Part shown: in pieces, positions 8,019 through 14,627 of the stretch | How the letters are laid out: each line of letters begins with the position of its first letter | Position numbering within the stretch: the stretch's first letter is position 1 | Assembly (NCBI RefSeq): GCF_042676985.1 | Contig: NZ_JBHTIK010000005.1 | Coordinates: 124,001-188,000 of the forward strand | Source: Sphingosinicella xenopeptidilytica | Lineage (GTDB): Bacteria; Pseudomonadota; Alphaproteobacteria; Sphingomonadales; Sphingomonadaceae | DNA: 64,000 nt | Reading direction: 5' to 3' | The notes under the pieces: generated by a model | What the model was told of the DNA's origin: nothing | The model's database searches: none | The model's input: the letters and a program-made list of their open reading frames with translations, nothing else | Program-made: the position numbers and the translations under genes

Positions 8019-9272
8019 CTACCCGGCGTCAACATTGCCTTGCAATGAGCGTATCTTCGCAAGGAAGTTCTCGTAGCCGCGGAAAATCTGCCACGACTCG
8101 TGAATTCGTGTTTCACCGTCGGCGACCAAGCCCAACAGAACAAGCGAAATGCCGGCTCGCAAATCTGTTGCGGTAACATTGCATCCGCGAAGCGGCCGTG
8201 ATCCCCGAACGTGGAGGAAATCACCCTCAATGCCAGCTTCGACTCCGAGCTTTTGCATTTCTGCAGCGTACTGGTACCGGCCGGGAAACCGTAGGTCGAC
8301 GATTTTGGACAAGCCGTTTGCCTGACTGGCGAATGCGGCAAATATCGGCTGCATATCGGAATTGATACCTGGGTAAGGTCCGGTGGAAATTTCTACGGGG
8401 TAGCACTTGCTGGCAGTAACGAACGCGTCGCGCTGCTCGCGAAATACGCGCACGCCGCTTTCACGCATGTAAATCAAAGGCACTTCGAGGTGGTCGTACG
8501 GGAAGTCGTGAATAAGGACCTGTCCGCCTGTCATCGCCGCTGCCGCCACCCACGTAAGCGCTTCCATGTTGTCGGGTATGACATTCACGCGCGCACCTGA
8601 ATGGCCATCGGGATTTCCGGTAACTTCAATTCGTTCTTGCCCATGAATAGTGATGGATGCGCCCATGAGTTCCAACATTTCGATGAGATTGAGAATCTCT
8701 GGCCGAATGTGTGGATTATAGATGTTACTGGTGCCTTCGGCCAAGCTTGCAATAAGCAAGGCGTTTTCCGTGGCTCCTGTCGATCGGATAGGCAGTTCAA
8801 GCGTGCAGGCGTTGAGCGGGCCGGAACGTTCGGCGCACAGGTCGCCGCCCAGTTCGAATACTCGGCCGCCAAATGCTTCGATAACCTGCACGTGGATATC
8901 GTACTTGCGATCACCGAGATCGCATCCACCCGGATGAGGGACCGCTCCGTAGCCCACGCGAGCGAACAAACTTCCGAGGATCAGAAGGGTGTTTCTGATT
9001 GAACGGCCTGGCCACACCAACCGAGTTGTCGGCGCCGCAGTCTCGTAGATTTCGATTGTGTTGTCGTCGCTGCGGCATGTCTTGCCGAGTGCCTCAAGCA
9101 TGCCCACATGTACCTGGGCGTCGTAAAGGTCTTTGGGATAATTGGTGAGTACGACCCGCTCGGCGGTGAGGAGCGAGGCTGTCAACAGATGCAGTGCGGA
9201 ATTCTTAGCGCCCTGCAATCGGATTTCACCTTGGAGCGAACTTTTCCGGACCCTAAGGATACTTGTATCCAC
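8019..9272 (-). CDS. murA: MurA homologue (UDP-GlcNAc 1-carboxyvinyltransferase) heading the polysaccharide operon
   Basis: A 417-residue protein, full MurA length. Key residues are present: GAKN with Lys23, catalytic Cys117 in PGGCDLG, Arg122, Asp306 in SDMQ and Arg372 in TDLRA. The reaction is transfer of enolpyruvate from PEP to O3 of UDP-GlcNAc. The segment usually reading ENRF is DLRFPGRYQY here and the loop after Cys117 is GDRKYD, so it is divergent. The start is GTG (9270-9272) with AAGGA six bases upstream. It heads the operon murA-wzx-GT-wzy-murB-acetyltransferase, so I infer a role in making a lactyl-ether sugar for the glycan, not mainly in peptidoglycan. Confidence 0.87.
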   Translation of the reverse strand: MDTSILRVRKSSLQGEIRLQGAKNSALHLLTASLLTAERVVLTNYPKDLYDAQVHVGMLEALGKTCRSDDNTIEIYETAAPTTRLVWPGRSIRNTLLILGSLFARVGYGAVPHPGGCDLGDRKYDIHVQVIEAFGGRVFELGGDLCAERSGPLNACTLELPIRSTGATENALLIASLAEGTSNIYNPHIRPEILNLIEMLELMGASITIHGQERIEVTGNPDGHSGARVNVIPDNMEALTWVAAAAMTGGQVLIHDFPYDHLEVPLIYMRESGVRVFREQRDAFVTASKCYPVEISTGPYPGINSDMQPIFAAFASQANGLSKIVDLRFPGRYQYAAEMQKLGVEAGIEGDFLHVRGSRPLRGCNVTATDLRAGISLVLLGLVADGETRIHESWQIFRGYENFLAKIRSLQGNVDAG

Positions 9273-9289
9273 TCGTATTCCTTGCCTGA

Positions 9290-9318
9290 GCTATAGTTTT
9301 GTTTGCACGCGGTGACAA
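9290..9318 (-). promoter_or_regulatory. Candidate sigma70 promoter of the murA-wzx operon
   Basis: On the minus strand a -35 box TTGTCA (9313-9318) and a -10 box TATAGC (9290-9295) are separated by exactly 17 bp. Transcription would start near 9283, leaving a leader of only about ten bases that begins at the Shine-Dalgarno of the GTG at 9272. Confidence 0.5.
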
Positions 9319-9346
9319 GTGTTCAGCGTATACGCGCTGGCCAAGA

Positions 9347-9375
9347 CGAAATGCAATCGGCACGATTGCATTTCG
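9347..9375. repeat. Perfect 13-bp inverted repeat with 3-base loop
   Basis: The arms CGAAATGCAATCG (9347-9359) and CGATTGCATTTCG (9363-9375) are exact complements around GCA. The repeat lies between the tRNA-Ala gene and the murA promoter. On the minus strand it is followed by TTTCGTCTTGG, so it may terminate the tRNA transcript. It may also be a protein-binding site. Confidence 0.6.
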
Positions 9376-9482
9376 GACGACTGAACAGGGCAGATGAGGC
9401 GGCGCTCAAGAGAAACGTGGCTGTGCCACAAGGGCGCGCTCGCCATGTCGGTTTGTCGAAATGTGCATAGCTGTTTGAACGC

Positions 9483-9558
<76 letters not shown>

Positions 9559-9612
9559 ACACGTCTTGCTTGCGGCCCGGTCTGGTCCCGGGCGGCGGGC
9601 ATTTAGTTCAGA

Positions 9613-9644
9613 AGCCGCACGGTGCGCAAGCGCCTTGTGCGGCT
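9613..9644. repeat. Imperfect hairpin between TIGR02300 gene and tRNA-Ala
   Basis: Arms AGCCGCAC (9613-9620) and GTGCGGCT (9637-9644) with an inner GCGC-AA-GCGC make a long imperfect stem. There is no clear U-tract on the minus strand, so it could be an RNA-processing or pausing structure ahead of the tRNA instead of a classical terminator. Confidence 0.4.
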
Positions 9645-9657
9645 CCCTTTCAAAAAA

Positions 9658-9984
9658 TCAGACGTCTTCGCCCGATTCCTTGGTCATCGCGACTTCGCCG
9701 AGGTCGTCGTCGCCGCCGAGGTCGTTCTCGTCGTCCGGGTTCACGTCGTCGTCGTCGACGTCCACGTCGAGATCGTCTTCGTCGAGAGCGCCGTCATCGC
9801 TTTCGGTGGCGGCTTCCTTCTTCACCACCTCGAAGGGCAGCGGCTGCTTGGACTTCAGGATCGGCTCGGGCGCCCAAGCCGTTCCGCATTCGATGCAGGT
9901 GACGGGGTCATCGGCGCCAAGATCGTAAAAGCGGGTGCCACATTTCGGGCAGGTGCGCTTCGTTCCCCATTCGGGCTTCACCAA
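9658..9984 (-). CDS. TIGR02300 (FYDLN acid) family zinc-ribbon protein
   Basis: A 108-residue protein starting at TTG (9982-9984), seven bases after GGAGA. This gives MVKPEWGTKRTCPKCGTRFYDL, the standard start of the family. Cys12, Cys15, Cys30 and Cys33 form a zinc ribbon. After the conserved KSKQPLPFE the C-terminal half is extremely acidic (runs of Asp and Glu). The function is unknown; the family is nearly confined to Alphaproteobacteria. Longer starts are possible but would add an unconserved basic segment. It is divergent from aroA and upstream of tRNA-Ala on the same strand. Confidence 0.85.
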   Translation of the reverse strand: MVKPEWGTKRTCPKCGTRFYDLGADDPVTCIECGTAWAPEPILKSKQPLPFEVVKKEAATESDDGALDEDDLDVDVDDDDVNPDDENDLGGDDDLGEVAMTKESGEDV

Positions 9985-10204
9985 GATATGTCTCCGGACG
10001 TTCGTATTTCGTACAGCTGTCTGTCGTGTAGCCGCTACCCAAGCGCACAAAAGGGCGCCGCCGGGGCGGATTCGCGGGCGGTGCCTTGCCATGCGCGTGC
10101 GGCGCTGTCAAAACCTAATCGCGCCGGGGGCCTCCGGGCGCGGCCGCTGGTGTTGTGCCGGCAGCTTCCCATAGCCGTTTCCTCAAGGATGAAGGGGCCG
10201 ACCG

Positions 10205-11539
10205 TTGTCTGCCGCCATACCCATGCCGCTTTCGCTTGTCGCCGAGGGGCCACTTTCCGGCCGTGTGCGTGTGCCGGGGGACAAGTCGATCTCCCACCGC
10301 GCGCTGATGCTTGGCGCACTCGCAGTCGGTGAAACCGTGATCGATGGTCTGCTCGAAGGCGAGGATGTCCACGCCACGGCTGCTGCGATGCGGGCGATGG
10401 GCGCGCACGCGGAGCGGGATGCGGGGGGGCGCTGGCGCGTGCACGGCGTTGGTGTGGGCGGGCTGCTGCAGCCTGCGGGCGTGCTGGAGATGGGCAACAG
10501 CGGCACCTCGACGCGGCTTCTTGCCGGGCTTGTGGCCAGCCATGCGATTCGCGCGACTTTCGTGGGCGATGCATCGCTTTCGAAGCGTCCGATGCAGCGG
10601 ATCATCATGCCGCTGTCGCAGATGGGTGCGCGCTTCTCCGGGAACGGTGATCGCCTGCCGATGACGGTGGAGGGTGCCTCTCCGGCGCTGCCGATCGAAT
10701 ATCGCCTGCCTGTGGCGTCGGCGCAGGTGAAGTCCGCGGTGCTGCTCGCCGGCCTCAACGCGCCGGGCATCACGCGGGTTATCGAAAGCGTGCCGACGCG
10801 CGACCATTCGGAGTGGATGCTGCGCGGTTTCGGCGCGGATTTGACTGTGGAAACGCTGCCGGACGGTGCGCGCCTCATCTCCGTGCATGGCGAGGCGGAG
10901 TTGAAGCCGCAGCGAATCACGGTGCCGGGGGATATTTCATCCGCGGCGTTCCCGCTTGTGGCGGCGCTTGTGGTGCCGGGCAGCGAGATCGTGATCGAAA
11001 ATGTCGGCCTCAATCCCACGCGCACGGGCATCATCGATGCGCTCGCCATGCTTGGACTCGAGGTGGCGGTGGAGGACAGGGGCGAGGCGGGGGGAGAGCC
11101 GGTCGGCGCGCTTCGCGTTCGCCATGCCATGCTGAAAGGCGGCGAGGTCGATCCGACGATCGCGCCGCTGATGATCGACGAATATCCAATCCTGATGGTC
11201 GCGGCGGCCTTTGCGGACGGCACGACCGTGATGCGCGGCTTGGAGGAACTGCGCGTCAAGGAATCGGACCGCCTTGCCGTGATGGCGGCAGGCCTCGCCG
11301 CTTGCGGCGTGCCGGTCGAGGAGCTGGAAGACGGCATTGTCATCCACGGCAGCGGCGGAAACCCCGTGCCCGGTGGCGCAACGGCGGCGAGCCACCTCGA
11401 TCATCGCATCGCGATGAGCTTCGCTGTGCTCGGCCTCAATGCGAAGGCGCCCGTGGTTGTGGATGATGCCCGCCCGATCGCGACGAGCTTCCCGGACTTC
11501 CTGCCGCTCATGCAGCGCATGGGCGCCGCCACGCGCTAG
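10205..11539 (+). CDS. aroA: 3-phosphoshikimate 1-carboxyvinyltransferase (EPSP synthase)
   Basis: A 444-residue enzyme of the shikimate pathway that joins PEP to shikimate-3-phosphate. It shows GDKSISHR, GNSGTSTR, SAQVK, RDHSE and NPTR, the motif set reported for class II EPSP synthases such as CP4. The CP4 site with alanine (GNAATG) is GNSGTS here, so the glycine remains. The frame opens at TTG (10205), about seven bases after AAGGGG; an ATG at 10223 would shorten it by six residues and is equally possible. Downstream genes are unrelated, unlike the usual aroA-cmk-rpsA order. Confidence 0.95.
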   Translation: MSAAIPMPLSLVAEGPLSGRVRVPGDKSISHRALMLGALAVGETVIDGLLEGEDVHATAAAMRAMGAHAERDAGGRWRVHGVGVGGLLQPAGVLEMGNSGTSTRLLAGLVASHAIRATFVGDASLSKRPMQRIIMPLSQMGARFSGNGDRLPMTVEGASPALPIEYRLPVASAQVKSAVLLAGLNAPGITRVIESVPTRDHSEWMLRGFGADLTVETLPDGARLISVHGEAELKPQRITVPGDISSAAFPLVAALVVPGSEIVIENVGLNPTRTGIIDALAMLGLEVAVEDRGEAGGEPVGALRVRHAMLKGGEVDPTIAPLMIDEYPILMVAAAFADGTTVMRGLEELRVKESDRLAVMAAGLAACGVPVEELEDGIVIHGSGGNPVPGGATAASHLDHRIAMSFAVLGLNAKAPVVVDDARPIATSFPDFLPLMQRMGAATR

Positions 11540-11664
11540 AAGAGGTAAACCAGCGCGAAGGCCGTTCCGGCGACGTACGCGGTGAGGAAAAAGCGCAGGT
11601 CGTTGATCAACGTCGCTCGGGAAACGCGCGCGCGAACCTGCACATACTCTTGTTCGTGGCCCAC
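11536..11664 (-). CDS. Small membrane protein, 42 residues, unknown function
   Basis: A minus-strand frame of 42 codons begins at GTG (11662-11664), preceded by GGGAGAGAG at normal Shine-Dalgarno distance. The peptide starts MGHEQEYVQVRARVSRATLI and ends in a hydrophobic helix (FFLTAYVAGTAFALVYLF), so it would be a tail-anchored-like inner-membrane peptide. Its stop overlaps the aroA stop on the other strand by two bases. I know no family for it. The ribosome site and the clean hydrophobic helix support a real gene. Confidence 0.5.
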   Translation of the reverse strand: MGHEQEYVQVRARVSRATLINDLRFFLTAYVAGTAFALVYLF

Positions 11665-11755
11665 GAACTCTCTCCCAACGCCTGCTGTTAACGAAGGTTA
11701 CCAATTCGTTAACGATTGGGAAGAGGCAAAGTTGCGCTTTACACTCAGGCGCGAA

Positions 11756-11800
11756 TGCGAACGACTTGCAGAACTGTCGCAATCCTGCTAATCGTTCGCA
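11756..11800. promoter_or_regulatory. Two candidate Fur-family operator boxes upstream of bfd
   Basis: Two 15-bp boxes, TGCGAACGACTTGCA (11756-11770) and TGCTAATCGTTCGCA (11786-11800), lie start to start 30 bp apart. The second matches the reverse complement of the first at 13 of 15 positions, and an 11-bp exact inverted repeat (AATGCGAACGA/TCGTTCGCATT) is part of them. The TGC-n-AA...TT-n-GCA shape recalls alphaproteobacterial Fur/Mur sites. They sit 30-75 bp ahead of the bfd start, so iron-dependent control is plausible. Confidence 0.45.
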
Positions 11801-11829
11801 TTATTGGTCTTGGGGATGGTTCGGTTCCG

Positions 11830-11994
11830 ATGATCCTTTGCGTGTGCAATGCCTTGCGTGAGAACGACGTCCGCGCCGCTGCTGGCCCGAAAGGGTGCCC
11901 GGTGGAAACCTACGCGCGCCTTGGCGCTCGCCCGCAGTGCGGTCAATGCCTGCCTCATGCCCGGCGCCTGCTGAAAGGTGGACGCGCAGCCTGA
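11830..11994 (+). CDS. bfd: Bacterioferritin-associated ferredoxin
   Basis: A 54-residue [2Fe-2S] protein. Cys4, Cys6, Cys37 and Cys40 (CVC at the start and CGQC near the end) have the Bfd spacing. Bfd docks on bacterioferritin and passes electrons to the haem to reduce and release stored iron. The ATG at 11830 gives MILCVCNALREND, the normal N-terminus; longer frames add unconserved sequence. The gene lies 126 bp before bfr on the same strand and behind two Fur-like boxes. Confidence 0.9.
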   Translation: MILCVCNALRENDVRAAAGPKGCPVETYARLGARPQCGQCLPHARRLLKGGRAA

Positions 11995-12120
11995 GAGTGT
12001 CTCGCTCCTGTTGCGGATGATAGTGCTTCGCATCATTCCAAGTCATTGTTGACGCACGATTTTTTTCGTGAGATTTCATGCCTCAGGTTTCCCCTGTGAA
12101 CAGCATGAAGGAGTCGCGCC

Positions 12121-12600
12121 ATGAAGGGCGACAAGGACGTCATCAAGCACCTGAACGCCGCGCTCAAGAACGAGCTGACCGCGATCAACCAGTATTTCCT
12201 GCATTACCGGATGCTCGACAACTGGGGCGTCACGCGCCTCGCAAAGTACGAGTACGGCGAATCCATCGATGAGATGAAGCACGCCGATAAGCTCGCCCAG
12301 CGCATTCTGTTCCTAGACGGTCTGCCCAATTTCCAGCTGCTTGGACGGCTGCGCATCGGCGAGTCGGTGGAAGAGGTGCTGAAAGCCGATCTGGAGCTTG
12401 AGCGCGAGGCGATCCCGCCGCTGCGCGATGCCATCCAGCACTGTGAGAAGGTCCGCGACTACATCAGCCGCGAGATTCTGGAAGACATCCTCGAAAGCGA
12501 GGAGGAGCATGTCGACTTCCTCGAAACGCAGCTTTCGCTGATCGAATCGATGGGCATACAGAATTATATCCAGCTGCAGACCAAGCCCGCCGAGGACTGA
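12121..12600 (+). CDS. bfr: Bacterioferritin
   Basis: A 159-residue iron-storage protein that assembles into a 24-subunit haem-containing shell. All ferroxidase ligands are present (Glu18, Glu51, His54, Glu94, Glu127, His130), as is the haem ligand Met52. A strong AAGGAG precedes the ATG by seven bases. It pairs with bfd just upstream. The 126-bp spacer between the two genes contains several T-rich and palindromic stretches, so bfr may also have its own promoter. A perfect hairpin 45 bp after the stop is likely its terminator. Confidence 0.97.
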   Translation: MKGDKDVIKHLNAALKNELTAINQYFLHYRMLDNWGVTRLAKYEYGESIDEMKHADKLAQRILFLDGLPNFQLLGRLRIGESVEEVLKADLELEREAIPPLRDAIQHCEKVRDYISREILEDILESEEEHVDFLETQLSLIESMGIQNYIQLQTKPAED

Positions 12601-12606
12601 GGCGTT

Positions 12607-13713
12607 TCAGGCCGCAGGGCGGCGCGCGGCGTGCAGTTCATCATAAAGCCGCCGAGCGATCCGCTCGGCGGCTTTGCCGTCTCCGATCCGCGTGGACGCG
12701 TTGGCCATACTGCGGTGGGCTGTATCGTCATCGAGCAGTCGCGTCGCGGCGGTCAGGATGCCGCTCTTCGCCGTGTCCACGATTATCGCCGTGCCGGCCT
12801 CGATCACTTCGGGGCGCTCGGTGAGCGCGCGCACCACAAGCGTCGGGATGCCGAGTGCGGAAGCCTCCTCCTGGATACCGCCCGAATCGGTGATGATGAG
12901 GTGCGCCGCGGCGAGTGCGGCGACGAAGTCGGGGTAGGGCATAGGCGGTACCAGCCGCACGTTCGGCGCGGTCTTCAGGGGCGCGTACATGTCGGGCGGG
13001 CAGCCGGGGTGACGGGGTAGCAGCACCTCGACGTCACGGCGCGCTGCGATTTCGACGAGTGCACTGATGATCTCGGGAAACGCGGTCTCACGGTTTTCCC
13101 GCCGATGCAGTGTGGCGAGTACGAGGCGCCGCTTGCTTCGCGGCGCGGCAGGTAGGGTTTGCAGCGTTCGGTGAAGCGCATCGACAACCGTGTTGCCCGT
13201 CACTTCGATCGCCTTGCCTGGCACGCCTTCGGCGCGGAGGTTCGCCTCTGCGCCTGGCGTGGGCGCGAAATGCAGCGTCGCCAGCTGCGCGATCAGTGTG
13301 CGGTTCAGCTCTTCAGGGTAGGGCTGGGAGAGATCGAAGCTGCGCAGTCCGGCTTCGACATGTGCGACCGGGATGCCCAATTGCCGGGCCGCGATGGCGC
13401 CTGCGAGCGCGGAAGTCGTGTCGCCCTGCACAATCACCCACGCGGGCTGCTTGCAGGTCAGCCGCAAGGTAAGGGCATCCACCGCGCGCTGCGTCAGCTC
13501 GGCAAGCGATTGTCCGGGGCGCATCAGATCGAGGTTCACGTCGGCCTCGATCCCGAAGGGCGCGAGCGCCTCGGTCGCCATTTCCGGATGCTGTCCTGTC
13601 AGGCACACGCGAACCGGAAGGTGCAGCGCGCGCAGTGCGAGTACGACCGGGGCGAGCTTGATCGCCTCCGGCCGCGTGCCGATGACGATCTTCATCGCAC
13701 CCACCGATACCAT
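12607..13713 (-). CDS. wecB: UDP-N-acetylglucosamine 2-epimerase (non-hydrolysing)
   Basis: About 368 residues. It interconverts UDP-GlcNAc and UDP-ManNAc, a precursor for surface polysaccharides. Motifs: GTRPEAIKLAPV at the N-terminus, GDTTSAL, HVEAGLRS and DSGGIQEEA in the C-terminal Rossmann domain. Start choice: ATG at 13713 has a G-rich ribosome site close upstream, and ATG at 13695 (MKIVIG) is the alternative. It is divergent from cmk and convergent with bfr. It interrupts the usual aroA-cmk order and may supply the polysaccharide locus about 3 kb away, though that link is inference. Confidence 0.92.
   Translation of the reverse strand: MVSVGAMKIVIGTRPEAIKLAPVVLALRALHLPVRVCLTGQHPEMATEALAPFGIEADVNLDLMRPGQSLAELTQRAVDALTLRLTCKQPAWVIVQGDTTSALAGAIAARQLGIPVAHVEAGLRSFDLSQPYPEELNRTLIAQLATLHFAPTPGAEANLRAEGVPGKAIEVTGNTVVDALHRTLQTLPAAPRSKRRLVLATLHRRENRETAFPEIISALVEIAARRDVEVLLPRHPGCPPDMYAPLKTAPNVRLVPPMPYPDFVAALAAAHLIITDSGGIQEEASALGIPTLVVRALTERPEVIEAGTAIIVDTAKSGILTAATRLLDDDTAHRSMANASTRIGDGKAAERIARRLYDELHAARRPAA
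12645..12675. terminator. Perfect 14-bp hairpin, likely bfr terminator, inside the 3' end of wecB
   Basis: Arms AAAGCCGCCGAGCG (12645-12658) and CGCTCGGCGGCTTT (12662-12675) are exact complements around ATC, with A and T runs at the foot. It starts 45 bp after the bfr stop and is also coding sequence for the wecB segment KAAERIARR. Confidence 0.7.
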
Positions 13714-13763
13714 GCGCCCCCCTTCGCACTTCACATCGATACGCCTGCGTCTATAGGAGCGGC

Positions 13764-14423
13764 ATGAATGTGCCGAATGCAAATCGTTTCGCTGTCGTTA
13801 TAGCCGTGGACGGCCCCGCCGCCTCGGGGAAGGGCACGATCGCGCGGGCGCTCGCTGCGCATTTCGGTCTGCCGCACATGGATACCGGGAGCCTCTACCG
13901 TGCCGTAGGCCTCGCCGTGCTGCGCGCGGGGGGCGATCCCGCCGACGCTGCACTCGCTGCCAAGTGCGCGCGAACGCTCGACGTGGCCGTGCTCGATGAT
14001 CCGGCGCTGCGGGAACCTTCGACGGCGCGGGCGGCCTCGGTTGTCTCTGCGCATCCGGAGGTGCGGGCGGCGCTTCTCGAATGTCAGCAGGCCTTCGCGC
14101 GCCAGCCGGGCGGTGCGGTGCTCGACGGGCGGGACATCGGCACGGTGATCGCGCCCGATGCCGACATCAAGATTTTCGTGACCGCGAGCCTCGACGTGCG
14201 TGCGAAACGCCGGCAGGCGGAGACGCCGGAGCGCGACTATGCCGTCGTGCGTGCCAATCTCGCCGAACGCGACGCGCGGGACGCGGAGCGCGATGCCGCG
14301 CCGCTCCGGCAGGCGGATGACTCGATCCTGCTCGACACGTCCGACATGGATCGGGAGACGGCGATCGCGCGCGCGATCGCGCTTGCCGAGGCGCGACTTG
14401 CGGAAAAGGCGGCTTTGGGATAG
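13764..14423 (+). CDS. cmk: Cytidylate kinase
   Basis: A 219-residue NMP kinase that phosphorylates CMP and dCMP. The P-loop GPAASGKGT is at the N-terminus, followed by HMDTGSLYRAVG (the CMP-specific DTG-S-YR motif) and LDGRDIGTVIAPDA. Its length is typical. It lies 204 bp upstream of rpsA in the conserved cmk-rpsA order and faces away from wecB. Confidence 0.95.
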   Translation: MNVPNANRFAVVIAVDGPAASGKGTIARALAAHFGLPHMDTGSLYRAVGLAVLRAGGDPADAALAAKCARTLDVAVLDDPALREPSTARAASVVSAHPEVRAALLECQQAFARQPGGAVLDGRDIGTVIAPDADIKIFVTASLDVRAKRRQAETPERDYAVVRANLAERDARDAERDAAPLRQADDSILLDTSDMDRETAIARAIALAEARLAEKAALG

Positions 14424-14627
14424 AGCGGCGCCGCTTTTCGTGGTGGCAGCCTTCAGGATGCCGCCCGTTTTCCGCGTTTCATGAACCCGGAAAAGAAGGG
14501 CCAAACGCAAGGTTTTGCAGCGCAGGCTTTTGCAGGAGAGCGGACGGGCATGGGGCCCGGACGTGTTTCCAGACCGCCGGAAACAACCGGTCGGCCAGTA
14601 AACAGACATGAAGGATAACTGATACCT
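14424..14627 (+). promoter_or_regulatory. rpsA leader/intergenic region
   Basis: A 204-bp gap without a gene between cmk and rpsA. It holds GGA-containing stretches and a poorly spaced Shine-Dalgarno. I see no clear sigma70 promoter, but the layout is compatible with an autoregulatory S1 leader. Confidence 0.3.

Noticed and set aside
10183..11343. 386-codon open frame on the minus strand
   Set aside because: Ser/Thr/Pro-rich shadow of aroA.
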